Of a stretch of DNA of 64,000 bases, positions 42,062-53,610 are shown piece after piece; the first letter of the stretch is position 1, and each line of letters opens with the position of its first letter. The stretch is from Cellvibrionaceae bacterium (lineage in GTDB: Bacteria > Pseudomonadota > Gammaproteobacteria > Pseudomonadales > Cellvibrionaceae), in contig JANPZW010000004.1 of assembly GCA_024707385.1 (NCBI GenBank), forward strand, positions 358,518 through 422,517, written 5' to 3'. The notes under the pieces were generated by a model. It was not told the DNA's origin. It saw only the letters and a list, made by a program, of their open reading frames with translations, and searched no databases. Made by a program: the position numbers and the translations under genes.

Positions 42062-42122
42062 CAGGCGGGTTCACTGCCGTGGGCGATGCGCGGGATTGTC
42101 AGGTGGCGCATTCTCTTGTAAG

Positions 42123-42137
42123 GAACAAATAAAGAAC
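42123..42137 (+). promoter_or_regulatory. LexA (SOS) box of ssb, alphaproteobacterial type
   Basis: GAACAAATAAAGAAC (reverse complement GTTCTTTATTTGTTC), a perfect GTTC-N7-GTTC site, lies 117 bases before the ssb start. Together with the uvrA box it implies SOS control of both diverging genes. Confidence 0.82.
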
Positions 42138-42253
42138 ACGAAAGCTGTGGACGATGTCGCCAGCCGGGCGGCCGACGGGGCGAATCCGGAAAGGCGTTCG
42201 GATAGTGTGCCGCGACATCGATTTCAGGTTTAGGACGAGCGCAGGAGAGCGTC

Positions 42254-42772
42254 ATGGCGGGTAGCGTCAACAAGGTCATTCTGGTGGGCAATCTGGGCGC
42301 CGACCCCGAAATCCGGCGGCTCAATTCCGGCGATCCGGTCGTCAACCTGCGCATCGCCACCTCCGAGACGTGGCGCGACAAGCAATCGGGCGAACGCCGC
42401 GAAAAGACCGAGTGGCACAACGTCGTCATCTTCAACGACAACCTGGCCAAGGTCGCCGAGCAGTATCTGAAGAAGGGCGCGAAGGTCTATCTCGAGGGCC
42501 AGCTCCAGACCCGCAAATGGCAGGACCAGCAGGGGCAGGACCGCTACACCACCGAGGTGGTGCTGCAGAAATTCCGCGGCGAGCTCCAGATGCTCGATTC
42601 GCGCGGAGAGGGCGGCGGCGGGCAGGTCGGCTACGATCGCGGCGGCTCTCAGGGCGGCTATCAGGGCGGCGGACGTGGCTCCGATTTCGGCCAGTCCGGC
42701 CCCGGCGATCAGGGGCGCGGCGGCGGTGGCGGCGGTTACTCGCGCGACCTCGACGACGAAATCCCGTTCTGA
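42254..42772 (+). CDS. ssb: Single-stranded DNA-binding protein
   Basis: Replication, repair and recombination protein of 172 residues that coats single-stranded DNA. The N-terminal OB fold shows [50 protein letters not shown] and [30 protein letters not shown] Gly-rich flexible tail follows and ends in the acidic tip DLDDEIPF that binds partner proteins. GGAG stands before the ATG. The frame is intact. Confidence 0.98.
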   Translation: MAGSVNKVILVGNLGADPEIRRLNSGDPVVNLRIATSETWRDKQSGERREKTEWHNVVIFNDNLAKVAEQYLKKGAKVYLEGQLQTRKWQDQQGQDRYTTEVVLQKFRGELQMLDSRGEGGGGQVGYDRGGSQGGYQGGGRGSDFGQSGPGDQGRGGGGGGYSRDLDDEIPF

Positions 42773-42860
42773 CACTCAGGTGGGGGTCGGCTGCTGCTTG
42801 CCGGTGAGTGCCGTGTGTGGTTTCGTTCGCCTCGCGGCGGGGGATGCCATGGAGAGGAAA

Positions 42861-43247
42861 ATGCCGAAACTCACGATCAAACTCCTGCCGCTCCTGTTTC
42901 TACCGCTCGCCGTCGCTGGCTGCGTCAGCACGGAAGATCAACGCGCGATGGATCAGGACAAATGCAGCTCATTCGGCTTCCAGATGGGAACCGACGCCTT
43001 CGCCAATTGCATGATGCAACAGAATGCACAGCGCGACGAAGACGAGCGGCGCTCGTTGGACCGCATCGAGGCGCAGGAACGGCGGGATCGCGAGCGCAGG
43101 GAAGCGCGTCGTGCCGATGACAGCTATATCGATCCAAGGCCGAGTTTCGACAGGGACGGCAATCCAAATTTCGATACCGAGGGCAACTACCAGGGCTGCC
43201 ACGGCATCGGTTGCGAGGTCGACAACCCGGATGACGACGACGATTGA
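42861..43247 (+). CDS. Small predicted lipoprotein of unknown function
   Basis: Product of 128 residues. MPKLTIKLLPLLFLPLAVAGC is a signal peptide with lipobox AVAGC. The mature part has CSSFGFQMGTDAFANCMMQQNAQRDEDERR, then a long charged helix rich in Glu and Arg (RIEAQERRDRERREARR), and ends in DDDDD. Such lipoproteins, with a short Cys-containing domain and a charged helix, are common in Rhizobiales, function unknown. An ATG 12 bases upstream would add four residues; AGAGG before 42,861 favours the shorter form. Confidence 0.75.
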   Translation: MPKLTIKLLPLLFLPLAVAGCVSTEDQRAMDQDKCSSFGFQMGTDAFANCMMQQNAQRDEDERRSLDRIEAQERRDRERREARRADDSYIDPRPSFDRDGNPNFDTEGNYQGCHGIGCEVDNPDDDDD

Positions 43248-43730
43248 TCAGCCCGGTGAAGCGCGGCGGGCCTCGCATCCGGTTGCAGGCCGACGCGTCG
43301 AACGTCGACGCTTCGGCTTATGAGGCCGGATGGGTCCCAGGCCTGCCTGTAGTGATTGGTGATTTGTACTGATTTGATGCCGGTCTCGGTGCGGCCGGCG
43401 GTTGCCGCTGGGCAGACTGCGTTCTGGACGGACGCGGTTGCGCCGCGCCAGCCGGTTTCCAGGCCGCATTCGTCCGGCTGCAAAGTTCTCCAGGACCAAT
43501 TTCTGCGTGTCGATCGGTCCCGGGCTGTCGATGTTACATCGGCGCGGGGTAAAGAAATGTCTCCCGCGTTTTCGATAAAGTGACCGCATTGCCCGGTCAT
43601 TGCTTCCATCGTGCCATAGTCTCGGCAGCTTCACGCGCTTCCGTCCGCTGCGGGGTTCCGTAACCCGGCCGACGAGTCGGTGCTGCGAGGGTCTTTTCCG
43701 TCCCCTCGGACCAAGAAGAGGAATTGAAGC
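43248..43730. other. Intergenic region, nothing recognised
   Basis: About 480 bases between the lipoprotein and DUF4168 genes. No open frame on either strand has a credible start, codon pattern or family likeness, and no strong hairpin or repeat was noted. A decayed or frameshifted small gene cannot be excluded. Confidence 0.4.
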
Positions 43731-44180
43731 ATGACTTTGAACAGGATCTTACTGTCGGGCCTGTCGGCGCTTGCCATCATTACCGGCACAGTGCTTGGCA
43801 CCGCCAGTGCACAGGAGGCAACACCGCCGCAGAATCCGCCGCCGGCTGCTGCGCCGCAGACCGAGGCGCCGCCGGCTGCCGCGGCGCCCGCCATGGACGA
43901 CGCCAAGCTGAAATCCTTCGCAGTCGCCTTCCTCGAAGTGACGAAGGTGACCGAAAGCTACAAGCCGCAGATCGAGGCGGCGGGCAGCACGGAGGACCAG
44001 CAGCGCCTGCAGCAGGAGGCCGGTGAGAAGATGGTCGAGGCCGTCAACAATGCCGAGGGCATTTCGGTCGACGAATACAACACGATCATCCAGGCCGCGC
44101 AGACCGACCCTGAGCTGGCACAGAAGATCAACGGCCACATTACCGATGCGGCCGGCGCCCAGCAGCAGCCGGCGGAATAA
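43731..44180 (+). CDS. DUF4168 domain protein, exported
   Basis: Product of 149 residues with a signal peptide (LLSGLSALAIITGTVLGTASAQ) and a Pro/Ala-rich segment (PPQNPPPAAAPQTEAPPAAAAP). A DUF4168-type helical domain follows: AKLKSFAVAFLEVTKVTESYKPQIEAAGSTEDQQRLQQEAGEKMVEAVNNAEGISVDEYNTIIQAAQTDPELAQKI. The family is periplasmic and uncharacterised. AAGAGGAATTGAAGC precedes the ATG. The frame is intact. Confidence 0.88.
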   Translation: MTLNRILLSGLSALAIITGTVLGTASAQEATPPQNPPPAAAPQTEAPPAAAAPAMDDAKLKSFAVAFLEVTKVTESYKPQIEAAGSTEDQQRLQQEAGEKMVEAVNNAEGISVDEYNTIIQAAQTDPELAQKINGHITDAAGAQQQPAE

Positions 44181-44260
44181 AGAAGGCCGGGGAGCGCCGT
44201 CGTCCCGGCTGTTCTCCTTGCGGCCGGGACGGTGGCCTCCAGGCCGCCGCCTGCCGGCCG

Positions 44261-44795
44261 TCAGGAAAGTCGATACGATCCGCTTTGTAGCGCGGCCTTC
44301 TACGCGCGACAGCAGCTCCTCGATCGTCGTCCCCCGTCGCCAGGGCATGTCCGTCAAGAGCGCCGAGGGTGGAAAACTGGCGGTGCAGCGCGGTACGGGC
44401 CCCGGATCGGACAGGGTATCGCCGCCTCGGGCGCGGCAGCGCTCCATTCGCGTTTCGGAGCGTTGGGCGAAGAACGATGTAGTGGATCGGAAGACTGGAT
44501 CCTTCTGAACGCATCGAGGAACCATGGGCCGATGATGCCGTCCACGATCACGAAGTCCCCCTCTGGCGTAACCAGCCGCAACGTTCGCCAACACATCGAG
44601 CACAACGCCGGTTCTGTCGGTGCGCCTCCGAAAGGTAGGGTTGGATCATGCCGTGCTTTATGAAATGCCCGAAGTCATCGGAGTGAAGATGCACCTTTGA
44701 CGACCCGCCCAGCGCTGCCAAAGCAGAAGCCGTGGTGGTTTTTCCTGCTCCGGAGTGCCGGTCAGTATCAGAATTTCACCTCCGTGGCCGACCAT
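44261..44795 (-). CDS. P-loop kinase / AAA-family ATPase, hidden by frameshifts
   Basis: No single frame shows this gene. Joining frames gives MVGHGGEILILTGTPGAGKTTTASALAALG (Walker A GTPGAGKT, one G missing in the sequence), KVHLHSDDFGHFIKHGMIQPYL, DVLANVAAGYA, EGDFVIVDGIIGPWFLDAFR, LHYIVLRPTL, RCRARGGDTLSDPGPV and ALHRQFSTLGALDGHAL, and ends QSGSYRLS. The length is about 178 residues. It resembles small bacterial P-loop kinases (phosphotransferase-like AAA proteins) of unknown substrate. ATG at 44,795 follows GGAGG by nine bases. At least four one-base changes are needed. Confidence 0.75.
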
Positions 44796-44907
44796 CCGCA
44801 ATCGCCTCCGTTCAATGCAACTTGGTTGCTATCCATGGCCTCGTGCCGGTCGAAGCACCGGCCCTGCCCAACATCGACGGTTGTCGCGCGGCCGACGAAG
44901 GCGCGCT

Positions 44908-45014
44908 CTAGAGCATTTTGCAGCCAGACGGAATCGTCTGGCGCCGCACAAATGCGACTAACAAAACCAGGCTGGAGCAGCGAACTGCGTTCGTCCGAAC
45001 GCCCGCTGCTCTAG
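44908..45014 (+). repeat. Rhizobial 100-bp dispersed repeat (copy B)
   Basis: Starts TCTAGAGCATTTTGCAGCCA and ends CGCCCGCTGCTCTAG. The ends CTAGAGCA and TGCTCTAG are perfect 8-bp inverted repeats, and the inner CAGACGGAATCGTCTG forms a hairpin. About 80% alike to the copy at 27,725-27,834. The last bases CTA supply the stop codon of marC on the other strand. Confidence 0.9.
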
Positions 45015-45639
45015 GCCGCGATCAGCGCCTTGACGCCGTCGGCCACGAACTGGACGGCCAGCGCGGCGAGGATGACGCCGAGCAGCCGTGTCAGGATCGA
45101 GCGGCCGGTCTCGCCGAGAAATCCGTCGATGCGCTCGGCGGCGACGAATGTCAGCCAGGTGAGCGCGATGCAGGCTGCGATGATCGCCACCAGCATCAGG
45201 TGCTCCCGTGGCGCCGGCGAACGTTCCCGACAGAAGCACCGTCGCCGAGATCGCGCCCGGCCCCGCAATGAGCGGGATCGCTAGCGGGAAGGCCGCGATA
45301 TTGCGAATGTGGTCCTTCGTCACCGCCGTGTCGGCGCTCTTCTCCTTCCGCTCCTGCCTGCGCTCGAAGATCATCTCGAAGGCGATGTAGAACAGCAGCA
45401 GGCCGCCGGCGACGCGGAAGGCAGGCAGGGTGATGCCGAAGACGGCCAGGATGGCGGCTCCCGCGACGGCAAACAACGCCAGAACCGCAAACCCGATGAT
45501 CGACGAGCGGATCGCCACCTGCTGGCGCTCCGGAGCGGTTCATCCCGCCGGTGAGCGCCGGGAACAGCGGCGCGAGCCCGGAGGGTCGATCGTCACCAGA
45601 ATGGTGACGAAGGCGTTGAAGATGGTCGAGGCTCGGCAT
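45011..45639 (-). CDS. MarC family membrane protein (frameshifted)
   Basis: Six-segment inner-membrane protein of about 208 residues, UPF0056/MarC. Its role is unknown; the old link with multiple antibiotic resistance was not upheld. Reassembled: TIFNAFVTILVTIDPPGLAPLFPALTGGM, RSSIIGFAVLALFAVAGAAILAVFGITLPAFRVAGGLLLFYIAFEMIFERR, AAFPLAIPLIAGPGAISATVLL, and HLMLVAIIAACIALTWLTFV, ending GVKALIAA. Breaks near 45,622, 45,590, 45,535 and 45,207. The stop is contributed by the repeat. Confidence 0.88.
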
Positions 45640-45962
45640 CGGTCGGCTTCCCCAGCGTCGTCGGCGGTCTCGTCCCCGATCAAACGGAACAGAGGTACGG
45701 CCGGCCGGAGGCTATACGGTTGAGGGATTGTCCGCCAGCGGCCGCGTTTCGGGGCGGACGATGGAAACGGGCGGGCGCGGATGCAAAAGCAGCGCGAGCC
45801 CGAAGTATTGCAGCCGAATCGGCCGGGCTGCAAAACGCCGGTGCGGGCGATTTTTGCGGCGATGCGGCAAATTACGCCACGTACGATGGCGCGGCAATTC
45901 GTTTCACCTTGTATCCAATTGAAATTGCAGGAGAAAACGGCGTTGGAAAACGGCGTTCCGCG

Positions 45963-45990
45963 TTGGAATCGCGGGCGCGCTTCCTATATA
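45963..45990 (+). promoter_or_regulatory. Possible sigma-70-type promoter of gyrA
   Basis: TTGGAA and TATATA separated by 16 bases, ending 36 bases upstream of the gyrA start codon, followed by an AGGAG sequence. The 387 bases between marC and gyrA are otherwise without a recognised feature. Confidence 0.45.
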
Positions 45991-46026
45991 AGGAGACAGT
46001 GATTCCCAACATGATCGTGACTGCAA

Positions 46027-48834
<2,808 letters not shown>

Positions 48835-48838
48835 GGGA

Positions 48839-48970
48839 TCAGCCGAAGCGGTTGCGTACGGTGCGTCTGCGGGATTCGAGCCGCACCGTCTGCGCTTCGT
48901 TATGAAGTCCGAAGGCCGTCGCGATCAGCATTGCCAGGGTCATGGCGGCTGCGAGCATGAAGATCATCAT
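48839..48970 (-). CDS. Predicted 43-residue membrane peptide
   Basis: MMIFMLAAAMTLAMLIATAFGL forms one membrane helix; the tail HNEAQTVRLESRRRTVRNRFG is basic and thus probably cytoplasmic. AAGGAGACACGATA before the ATG is a good ribosome site. It converges with gyrA, ending 4 bases from its stop. No function can be suggested. Helix, charge pattern and ribosome site are the only support. Confidence 0.55.
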   Translation of the reverse strand: MMIFMLAAAMTLAMLIATAFGLHNEAQTVRLESRRRTVRNRFG

Positions 48971-49148
48971 TATCGTGTCTCCTTCTTGCCTCAACAACGA
49001 GTGAAGCGCGGATTTGGTTTCATTCCGGTGTCTTTCCTGAAGGATGACGTTTGAACCGTGCCTGATCCGACCGTTCATCTGCCGTTCATGAGAACGGGCG
49101 CGCTGGTCGCGATTGCCTTTGTCCGTGGCGCCCGCTAGAAGCGCTGCC

Positions 49149-49652
49149 ATGACCAAGCGCATAGCCTTTTATGCGGGCTCCTTCGACCCGCTGACCAACG
49201 GCCATCTGGACGTGCTGAAGGGCGCGCTCACCATCGCCGACGAGATCATCGTCGGCATCGGCGTGCAGGCCTCGAAGCAGCCTCTGTTCTCTTTCGAGGA
49301 GCGGGTGGCGCTCATCGAGGCATGGGCGAAGCGAAGAACTGGGCGAGGGCGCCTCGCGGCTTCGCATCGTCTCGTTCTCGACGGCCTGCTTGTCGACGCG
49401 GCGCGCAACGAGGGCGCGTCGATCCTGATCCGCGGTCTGCGCGACGGCACCGATCTCGACTACGAGATGCAGATGGCCGGCATGAACGAGACGATGGCGC
49501 CGGAACTGCAGACGATCTTTCTGCCCGCAAGCCCCTCCGTGCGCACCATTACCGCCACACTTGTCCGCCAGATAGCGTCGATGGGCGGCGACATCAGGCC
49601 GTTCGTTCCGGCCGTGGTCGCGACTGCGCTGGATGCCAAGTTCAAATCCTGA
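49149..49652 (+). CDS. coaD: Phosphopantetheine adenylyltransferase
   Basis: Fourth step of coenzyme A synthesis: 4'-phosphopantetheine and ATP to dephospho-CoA. Motif [17 protein letters not shown] holds the TxGH nucleotide site; [19 protein letters not shown] and [19 protein letters not shown] are the other family blocks. The stretch WAKR...DGLLVDAA (49,325-49,385) is out of frame: compensating indels turn [14 protein letters not shown] into an unrelated string. The total length of 167 is normal. ppiA starts 14 bases later. Confidence 0.95.
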   Translation: MTKRIAFYAGSFDPLTNGHLDVLKGALTIADEIIVGIGVQASKQPLFSFEERVALIEAWAKRRTGRGRLAASHRLVLDGLLVDAARNEGASILIRGLRDGTDLDYEMQMAGMNETMAPELQTIFLPASPSVRTITATLVRQIASMGGDIRPFVPAVVATALDAKFKS

Positions 49653-49666
49653 AACGGGAGTCATTC

Positions 49667-50244
49667 ATGCAGTTTCTGAGGGTCGCCTCGTCGATGATTT
49701 TTGCCGCCGGCGTGCTTGCCGGTTCCGCGCACTCGCCGCCGAGCCGGAGAACACGATGATCGTCGAGCTCAAGGACGGCGAGGTGGTAATCGCGCTGCGC
49801 CCCGATCTCGCGCGCAAGCATGTCGAGCAGATCAAGGCGCTGGTGCGCGCCGGCGAATACAACAATGTCGCGTTCCACCGCGTCATCGAAGGCTTCATGG
49901 CCCAGACGGGCGACGTCCAGTACGGCGATATGGAGGATGGCTACAACAGCCAGCTCGCGGGCACCGGCGGTTCGTCGCTGGGCAACATCGGGGCGGAGTT
50001 CTCGAATGAGGACTATGCGCGCGGAACCGTCGGCATGGCGCGCGCGCAGAGCCCCGACTCCGCCAACTCGCAGTTCTTCATCATGTTCGCACCGGCACCC
50101 TCGCTCAACGGCGGCTACACCATCGTCGGCAATGTCGAGAGCGGCATGGAATTCGTCGACAACATCAAGCGCGGCGACGCGGCCCAGAATGGCGTCGTGA
50201 CCGACCCGGACCGTATGGTGTCGGTTCGCATCGCGGCCGACTAG
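49667..50244 (+). CDS. ppiA: Exported cyclophilin-type peptidyl-prolyl isomerase (one frameshift)
   Basis: Periplasmic prolyl isomerase of about 191 residues. Signal peptide LRVASSMIFAAGVLAGSALAA, then the cyclophilin core: ENTMIVELKDGEVVIALRPDLARKHVEQI, NNVAFHRVIEGFMAQTGD, FSNEDYARGTVGMARAQSPDSANSQFFIMF, and NGGYTIVGNVESGM. Catalytic Arg in FHRVI and Phe/Gln in SANSQFFI are kept. A break near 49,730 lies within the signal peptide. It forms a pair with the cytoplasmic ppiB downstream. Confidence 0.92.
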
Positions 50245-50248
50245 TTTG

Positions 50249-50376
50249 GATTCGGGTGAGGGCGGCCTGCAAATGGCGGCTTTCTGCGCTTCCGGTGCTC
50301 ACGTACCTTAAGTACGCTGCGCTCGTCGCTGCGCGACCCCGAAATCCACCATTTTCGACTCGCCCTGACCCGAATC
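50249..50376. repeat. Long hairpin repeat between the two cyclophilin genes
   Basis: Arms GATTCGGGTGAGGGCG and CGCCCTGACCCGAATC (one mismatch when folded) enclose about 95 bases including CACGTACCTTAAGTACGCTGCG, itself a small palindrome GTACCTTAAGTAC. The same motif (TCACGTACTTAAGTACGCTGCGCT) is common in Brucella and Mesorhizobium intergenic DNA. It may end the ppiA message. Confidence 0.85.
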
Positions 50377-50415
50377 GGGTAGGCGCTAAGGCAAAAAGAT
50401 CAGGAAGGAAGCCAG

Positions 50416-50892
50416 ATGGCCGAGATCAAGGACCCCGAAAACACGATCGTCATGGAAACCACCAAGGGCAAGGTGGTGATCGAGCTGCTGCCCGATCTGG
50501 CGCCGAACCATGTCGCGCGCATCAAGGAACTGGCGCGCGAGAACTTTTATGACGGCATCGTGTTCCATCGCGTCATCGACGGCTTCATGGCGCAGACCGG
50601 CGACCCGACGGGCACCGGCATGGGCGGCTCCGACAAGCCCGACCTGAAGGCCGAGTTCTCGAACATGAGCCACGTGCGCGGCACGTGCTCGATGGCGCGT
50701 TCCCAGAACCCGAATTCGGCCAATTCCCAGTTCTTCATCTGCTTCGACGATGCCCCATGGCTGAACAAGCAGTATTCGGTCTGGGGCCAGGTGATCGAAG
50801 GCATGGACGCGATCGACCAGATCAAGAAGGGCGAGCCCGTTCGCGACCCCGACTCGATCGTCACCATGCGCGTCGCGGCGGATGTAGCGTAA
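50416..50892 (+). CDS. ppiB: Cytoplasmic cyclophilin-type peptidyl-prolyl isomerase
   Basis: Prolyl isomerase of 158 residues without signal peptide. Core motifs: VVIELLPDLAPNHVARIKEL, YDGIVFHRVIDGFMAQTGDPTGTGMGGSD, FSNMSHVRGTCSMARSQNPNSANSQFFICF, and LNKQYSVWGQVIEGMDAIDQI. The start is clear (AGGAAGCCAG before ATG) and the frame intact. It is about 60% alike to the exported PpiA just upstream, which points to an old duplication. Confidence 0.95.
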   Translation: MAEIKDPENTIVMETTKGKVVIELLPDLAPNHVARIKELARENFYDGIVFHRVIDGFMAQTGDPTGTGMGGSDKPDLKAEFSNMSHVRGTCSMARSQNPNSANSQFFICFDDAPWLNKQYSVWGQVIEGMDAIDQIKKGEPVRDPDSIVTMRVAADVA

Positions 50893-50930
50893 CCGCCCGC
50901 TTCACGTTCCGGTCGATGACTGTGCTCTAC

Positions 50931-51111
50931 GTTGCCCCCCTCTGTCCTGCCGGACATCCTCCCCCACGAGGGGGGAGATTGGCTGTCATGGCGGCTTTCG
51001 CCAACCGTCGATTCCTGCGGAAGAGCGCGATCATCGATGACGGCCGATCTCCCCCTTGTGGGGGGGAGGATGTTCTCGAGCAGGACAGAGGGCGGCGCGA
51101 AGGAGCGCAAC
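50931..51111. repeat. Rhizobial palindromic repeat element (copy 2)
   Basis: Begins GTTGCCCCCCTCTGTCCTGC and ends GGACAGAGGGCGGCGCGAAG then GAGCGCAAC. The inner arms are CCCCCACGAGGGGGGAGATT and GATCTCCCCCTTGTGGGGGG. It is the same family as the element at 23,651. A shared middle segment, GGCTGTC...GGCTTTCGCC, is recognisable. It separates ppiB and queA. Confidence 0.9.
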
Positions 51112-51139
51112 CCTCCGCATCCCCGCGATACGCCTGAGC

Positions 51140-52227
51140 ATGCGCGTCGACCTTTTCGATTTCGAGCTGCCGGACGAGCGGATCGCGCTGCGCCCGGCCG
51201 AACCGAGGGATGCCGCGCGGCTGCTCGTCGTGCGCCCCGGCAAGCCGCCTGAAGATCGCATCGTGAGCGAGCTGCCCGGCTTGCTGCGGCCGGGCGACGC
51301 GCTGGTCTTCAACGACACCAAGGTTCATACCGGCGCAGCTTACCGGCCTGCGCCGACGTGATGGTACGGTCGCGCAGATCGATGCCACGTTGCACATGCG
51401 GATCGACGAAAACCGCTGGAAGGCCTTTCGCGCGGCCCGCAAAGCGGCTCGTGGCGGGTGACCGCATCCGCTTCGGCCACCAGAACAATCTCTGCCTGCT
51501 CGGCTCGCTCGACGCGACGGTCGCCGAGAAAGGCGATGCCGGGGAGGTCACGCTCGAATTCGACCTGACCGGCCCGGCGCTGGAGGACGCCTTGCGCGAG
51601 GTCGGTCACATTCCGCTGCCGCCCTATATCGCCGGCAAGCGCGCCGAGGACGAACGCGACCGCACCGACTACCAGACGATCTACGCGCGCGAAGAGGGCG
51701 CGGTCGCCGCACCCACGGCGGGGCTGCATTTCACGCCCGACCTCTTCCAGGCGCTGGAGCAGGCCGGCATTGAGCGCCATTTCGTGACGCTGCATGTCGG
51801 CGCAGGGACGTTCCTGCCGGTGAAGGCCGACGACACCGACGACCATCGCATGCATGCCGAAATCGGCGAGGTGAGCGCGGAGACGGCAGCGTCGCTGAAC
51901 GCGGTGCGCGCGCGAGGCGGGCGCATCGTGGCCGTTGGAACCACCTCACTGCGGCTGCTGGAAAGCGCGGCGACCGATGAGACGACCTTTCGCGAATGGC
52001 GCGGGGCTACCGACATCTTCATCACGCCCGGCTATCGCTTTCGCACCGCCGACATGCTGATGACCAATTTCCACCTGCCACGCTCGACGCTGTTCATGCT
52101 GGTCTCCGCATTCAGCGGGCTGGAGACGATGCATGCGGCCTATGCACGTGCCATTGCAACGGACTACCGGTTCTACTCCTATGGTGACAGCAGCCTGTTG
52201 TTTAGGGAGAGCGAGGATGGACGATGA
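51140..52227 (+). CDS. queA: S-adenosylmethionine:tRNA ribosyltransferase-isomerase (frameshifted)
   Basis: Adds the epoxy-cyclopentanediol part to preQ1 in tRNA, giving epoxyqueuosine. Evidence: [41 protein letters not shown], then after breaks near 51,322 and 51,425 [51 protein letters not shown], and [19 protein letters not shown]. Total about 360 residues. The next gene starts within its last codons, and tgt follows, so a queA-x-tgt queuosine operon is implied. Confidence 0.95.
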
Positions 52228-52489
52228 TCTTGAAGCGATGAGCCGCGCGCGACTTGTGGAAGAAGTGAAACGGCTCCGGGCCGGCATCCGCAGCCACCGC
52301 GATTCAACCGGGCATGACCTTTGTTGGCATCATCCGGATATTTGGGACCTGCTACCGGAAAAGGTCGAGCCGAAGATAGCGGTTCCTCCATGGCCGAAAT
52401 TCATGCGTGGCTGTGTCCGGTATCGGCAGTCTCTCGATCGTCAGGCGCCGGATGCGCCGATCCACGACAAGGAATTTGATGAGCGATAG
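52217..52489 (+). CDS. Small conserved protein between queA and tgt
   Basis: Product of 90 residues, [52 protein letters not shown]... The first half is a short coiled-coil-like helix; the middle has a Cys/His cluster, HDLCWHHPD, that might bind metal. It overlaps queA by 11 bases and tgt by 11 bases, so it is translated with both. I have seen its like only in Rhizobiales at this same position; its function is unknown, and a role in queuosine synthesis is only inferred from place. Confidence 0.8.
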   Translation: MDDDLEAMSRARLVEEVKRLRAGIRSHRDSTGHDLCWHHPDIWDLLPEKVEPKIAVPPWPKFMRGCVRYRQSLDRQAPDAPIHDKEFDER

Positions 52490-53610
52490 TTTCAAGTTCC
52501 GCCTTCTCGCAACCGACGGCGCGGCGCGGCGCGGCGAGGTGACCATGCCGCGCGGGACGATCCGCACGCCGGCCTTCATGCCGGTGGGCACCGGCGGTAC
52601 GGTCAAGGCCATGTATATGGATCAGGTGAGGGGCGTGGGGGCCGACATCATCCTCGGCAACACCTATCACCTGATGCTGCGGCCGGGCGCGGAACGCGTG
52701 GCGCGGCTGGGCGGCCTGCACGAATTCGCCCGCTGGCCATGGCCGATCCTGACCGATTCCGGCGGGTTTCCAGGTCATGTCGCTGTCGAAGCTGCGCAAG
52801 CTGAACGAGACCGGCGTCACATTCCGCTCGCACATCGACGGGGCGCCTTACGAGCTGACGCCGGAGCGCTCCATCGAGATACAGGGCCTGCTGGATTCCG
52901 ACATCCAGATGCAGCTCGACGAGTGCGTTGCGCTTCCAGCTTCCGAAAAGGAGATCGAGCGCGGCATGGAGCTGTCGCTGCGCTGGGCCGAGCGGTGCAA
53001 GACGGCTTTCGGCGACCAGCCGGCGCGCGCGATGTTCGGCATCGTGCAGGGCGGCGACGTGCCGGCGCTGCGTGAACGCTCCGCGCTCGCGCTCAAGGCG
53101 ATGGATCTGAAGGGGTATGCGGTCGGCGGCCTCGCGGTGGGCGAGCCGCAGGAAGTGATGCTCGATATGCTCGGCGTCACCTGCCCGCTGCTGCCGGCCG
53201 AAAAGCCGCGTTACCTTATGGGCGTGGGGACGCCCGACGACATCCTCAAATCAGTCGCGCGGGGTATCGACATGTTCGACTGCGTGATGCCGACGCGCGC
53301 CGGCCGGCATGGCCTCGCCTACACGAGGCGGGGCAAGGTGAACCTGCGCAATGCGCGCCACGCGGACGACCCGCGGCCGCTCGACGAGGAAAGCGATTGC
53401 CCGGCAGCGACAGACTATTCGCGCGCCTACCTGCACCATCTGGTGAAATCGGGCGAGGCGCTCGGCGCGATGCTGCTGACCTGGAACAATCTTGCCTACT
53501 ACCAGCGTCTGATGGCCGACATTCGCGCGGCGATCGAAGAAGGCAAATTTGCCGACCGCGCCGCAGAAATCTCCGAAGGCTGGGCAAAAGGCGACCTGCC
53601 GCCGCTGTAG
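52479..53610 (+). CDS. tgt: Queuine/preQ1 tRNA-guanine transglycosylase (one frameshift)
   Basis: Exchanges guanine 34 for preQ1 in GUN-anticodon tRNAs. About 376 residues. Evidence: [52 protein letters not shown] (an extra G near 52,766 breaks this), SPER-type [36 protein letters not shown] and the nucleophile block [15 protein letters not shown]. In the zinc region, [20 protein letters not shown], only one of the usual three cysteines is present. Starts inside the preceding gene. Confidence 0.95.
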
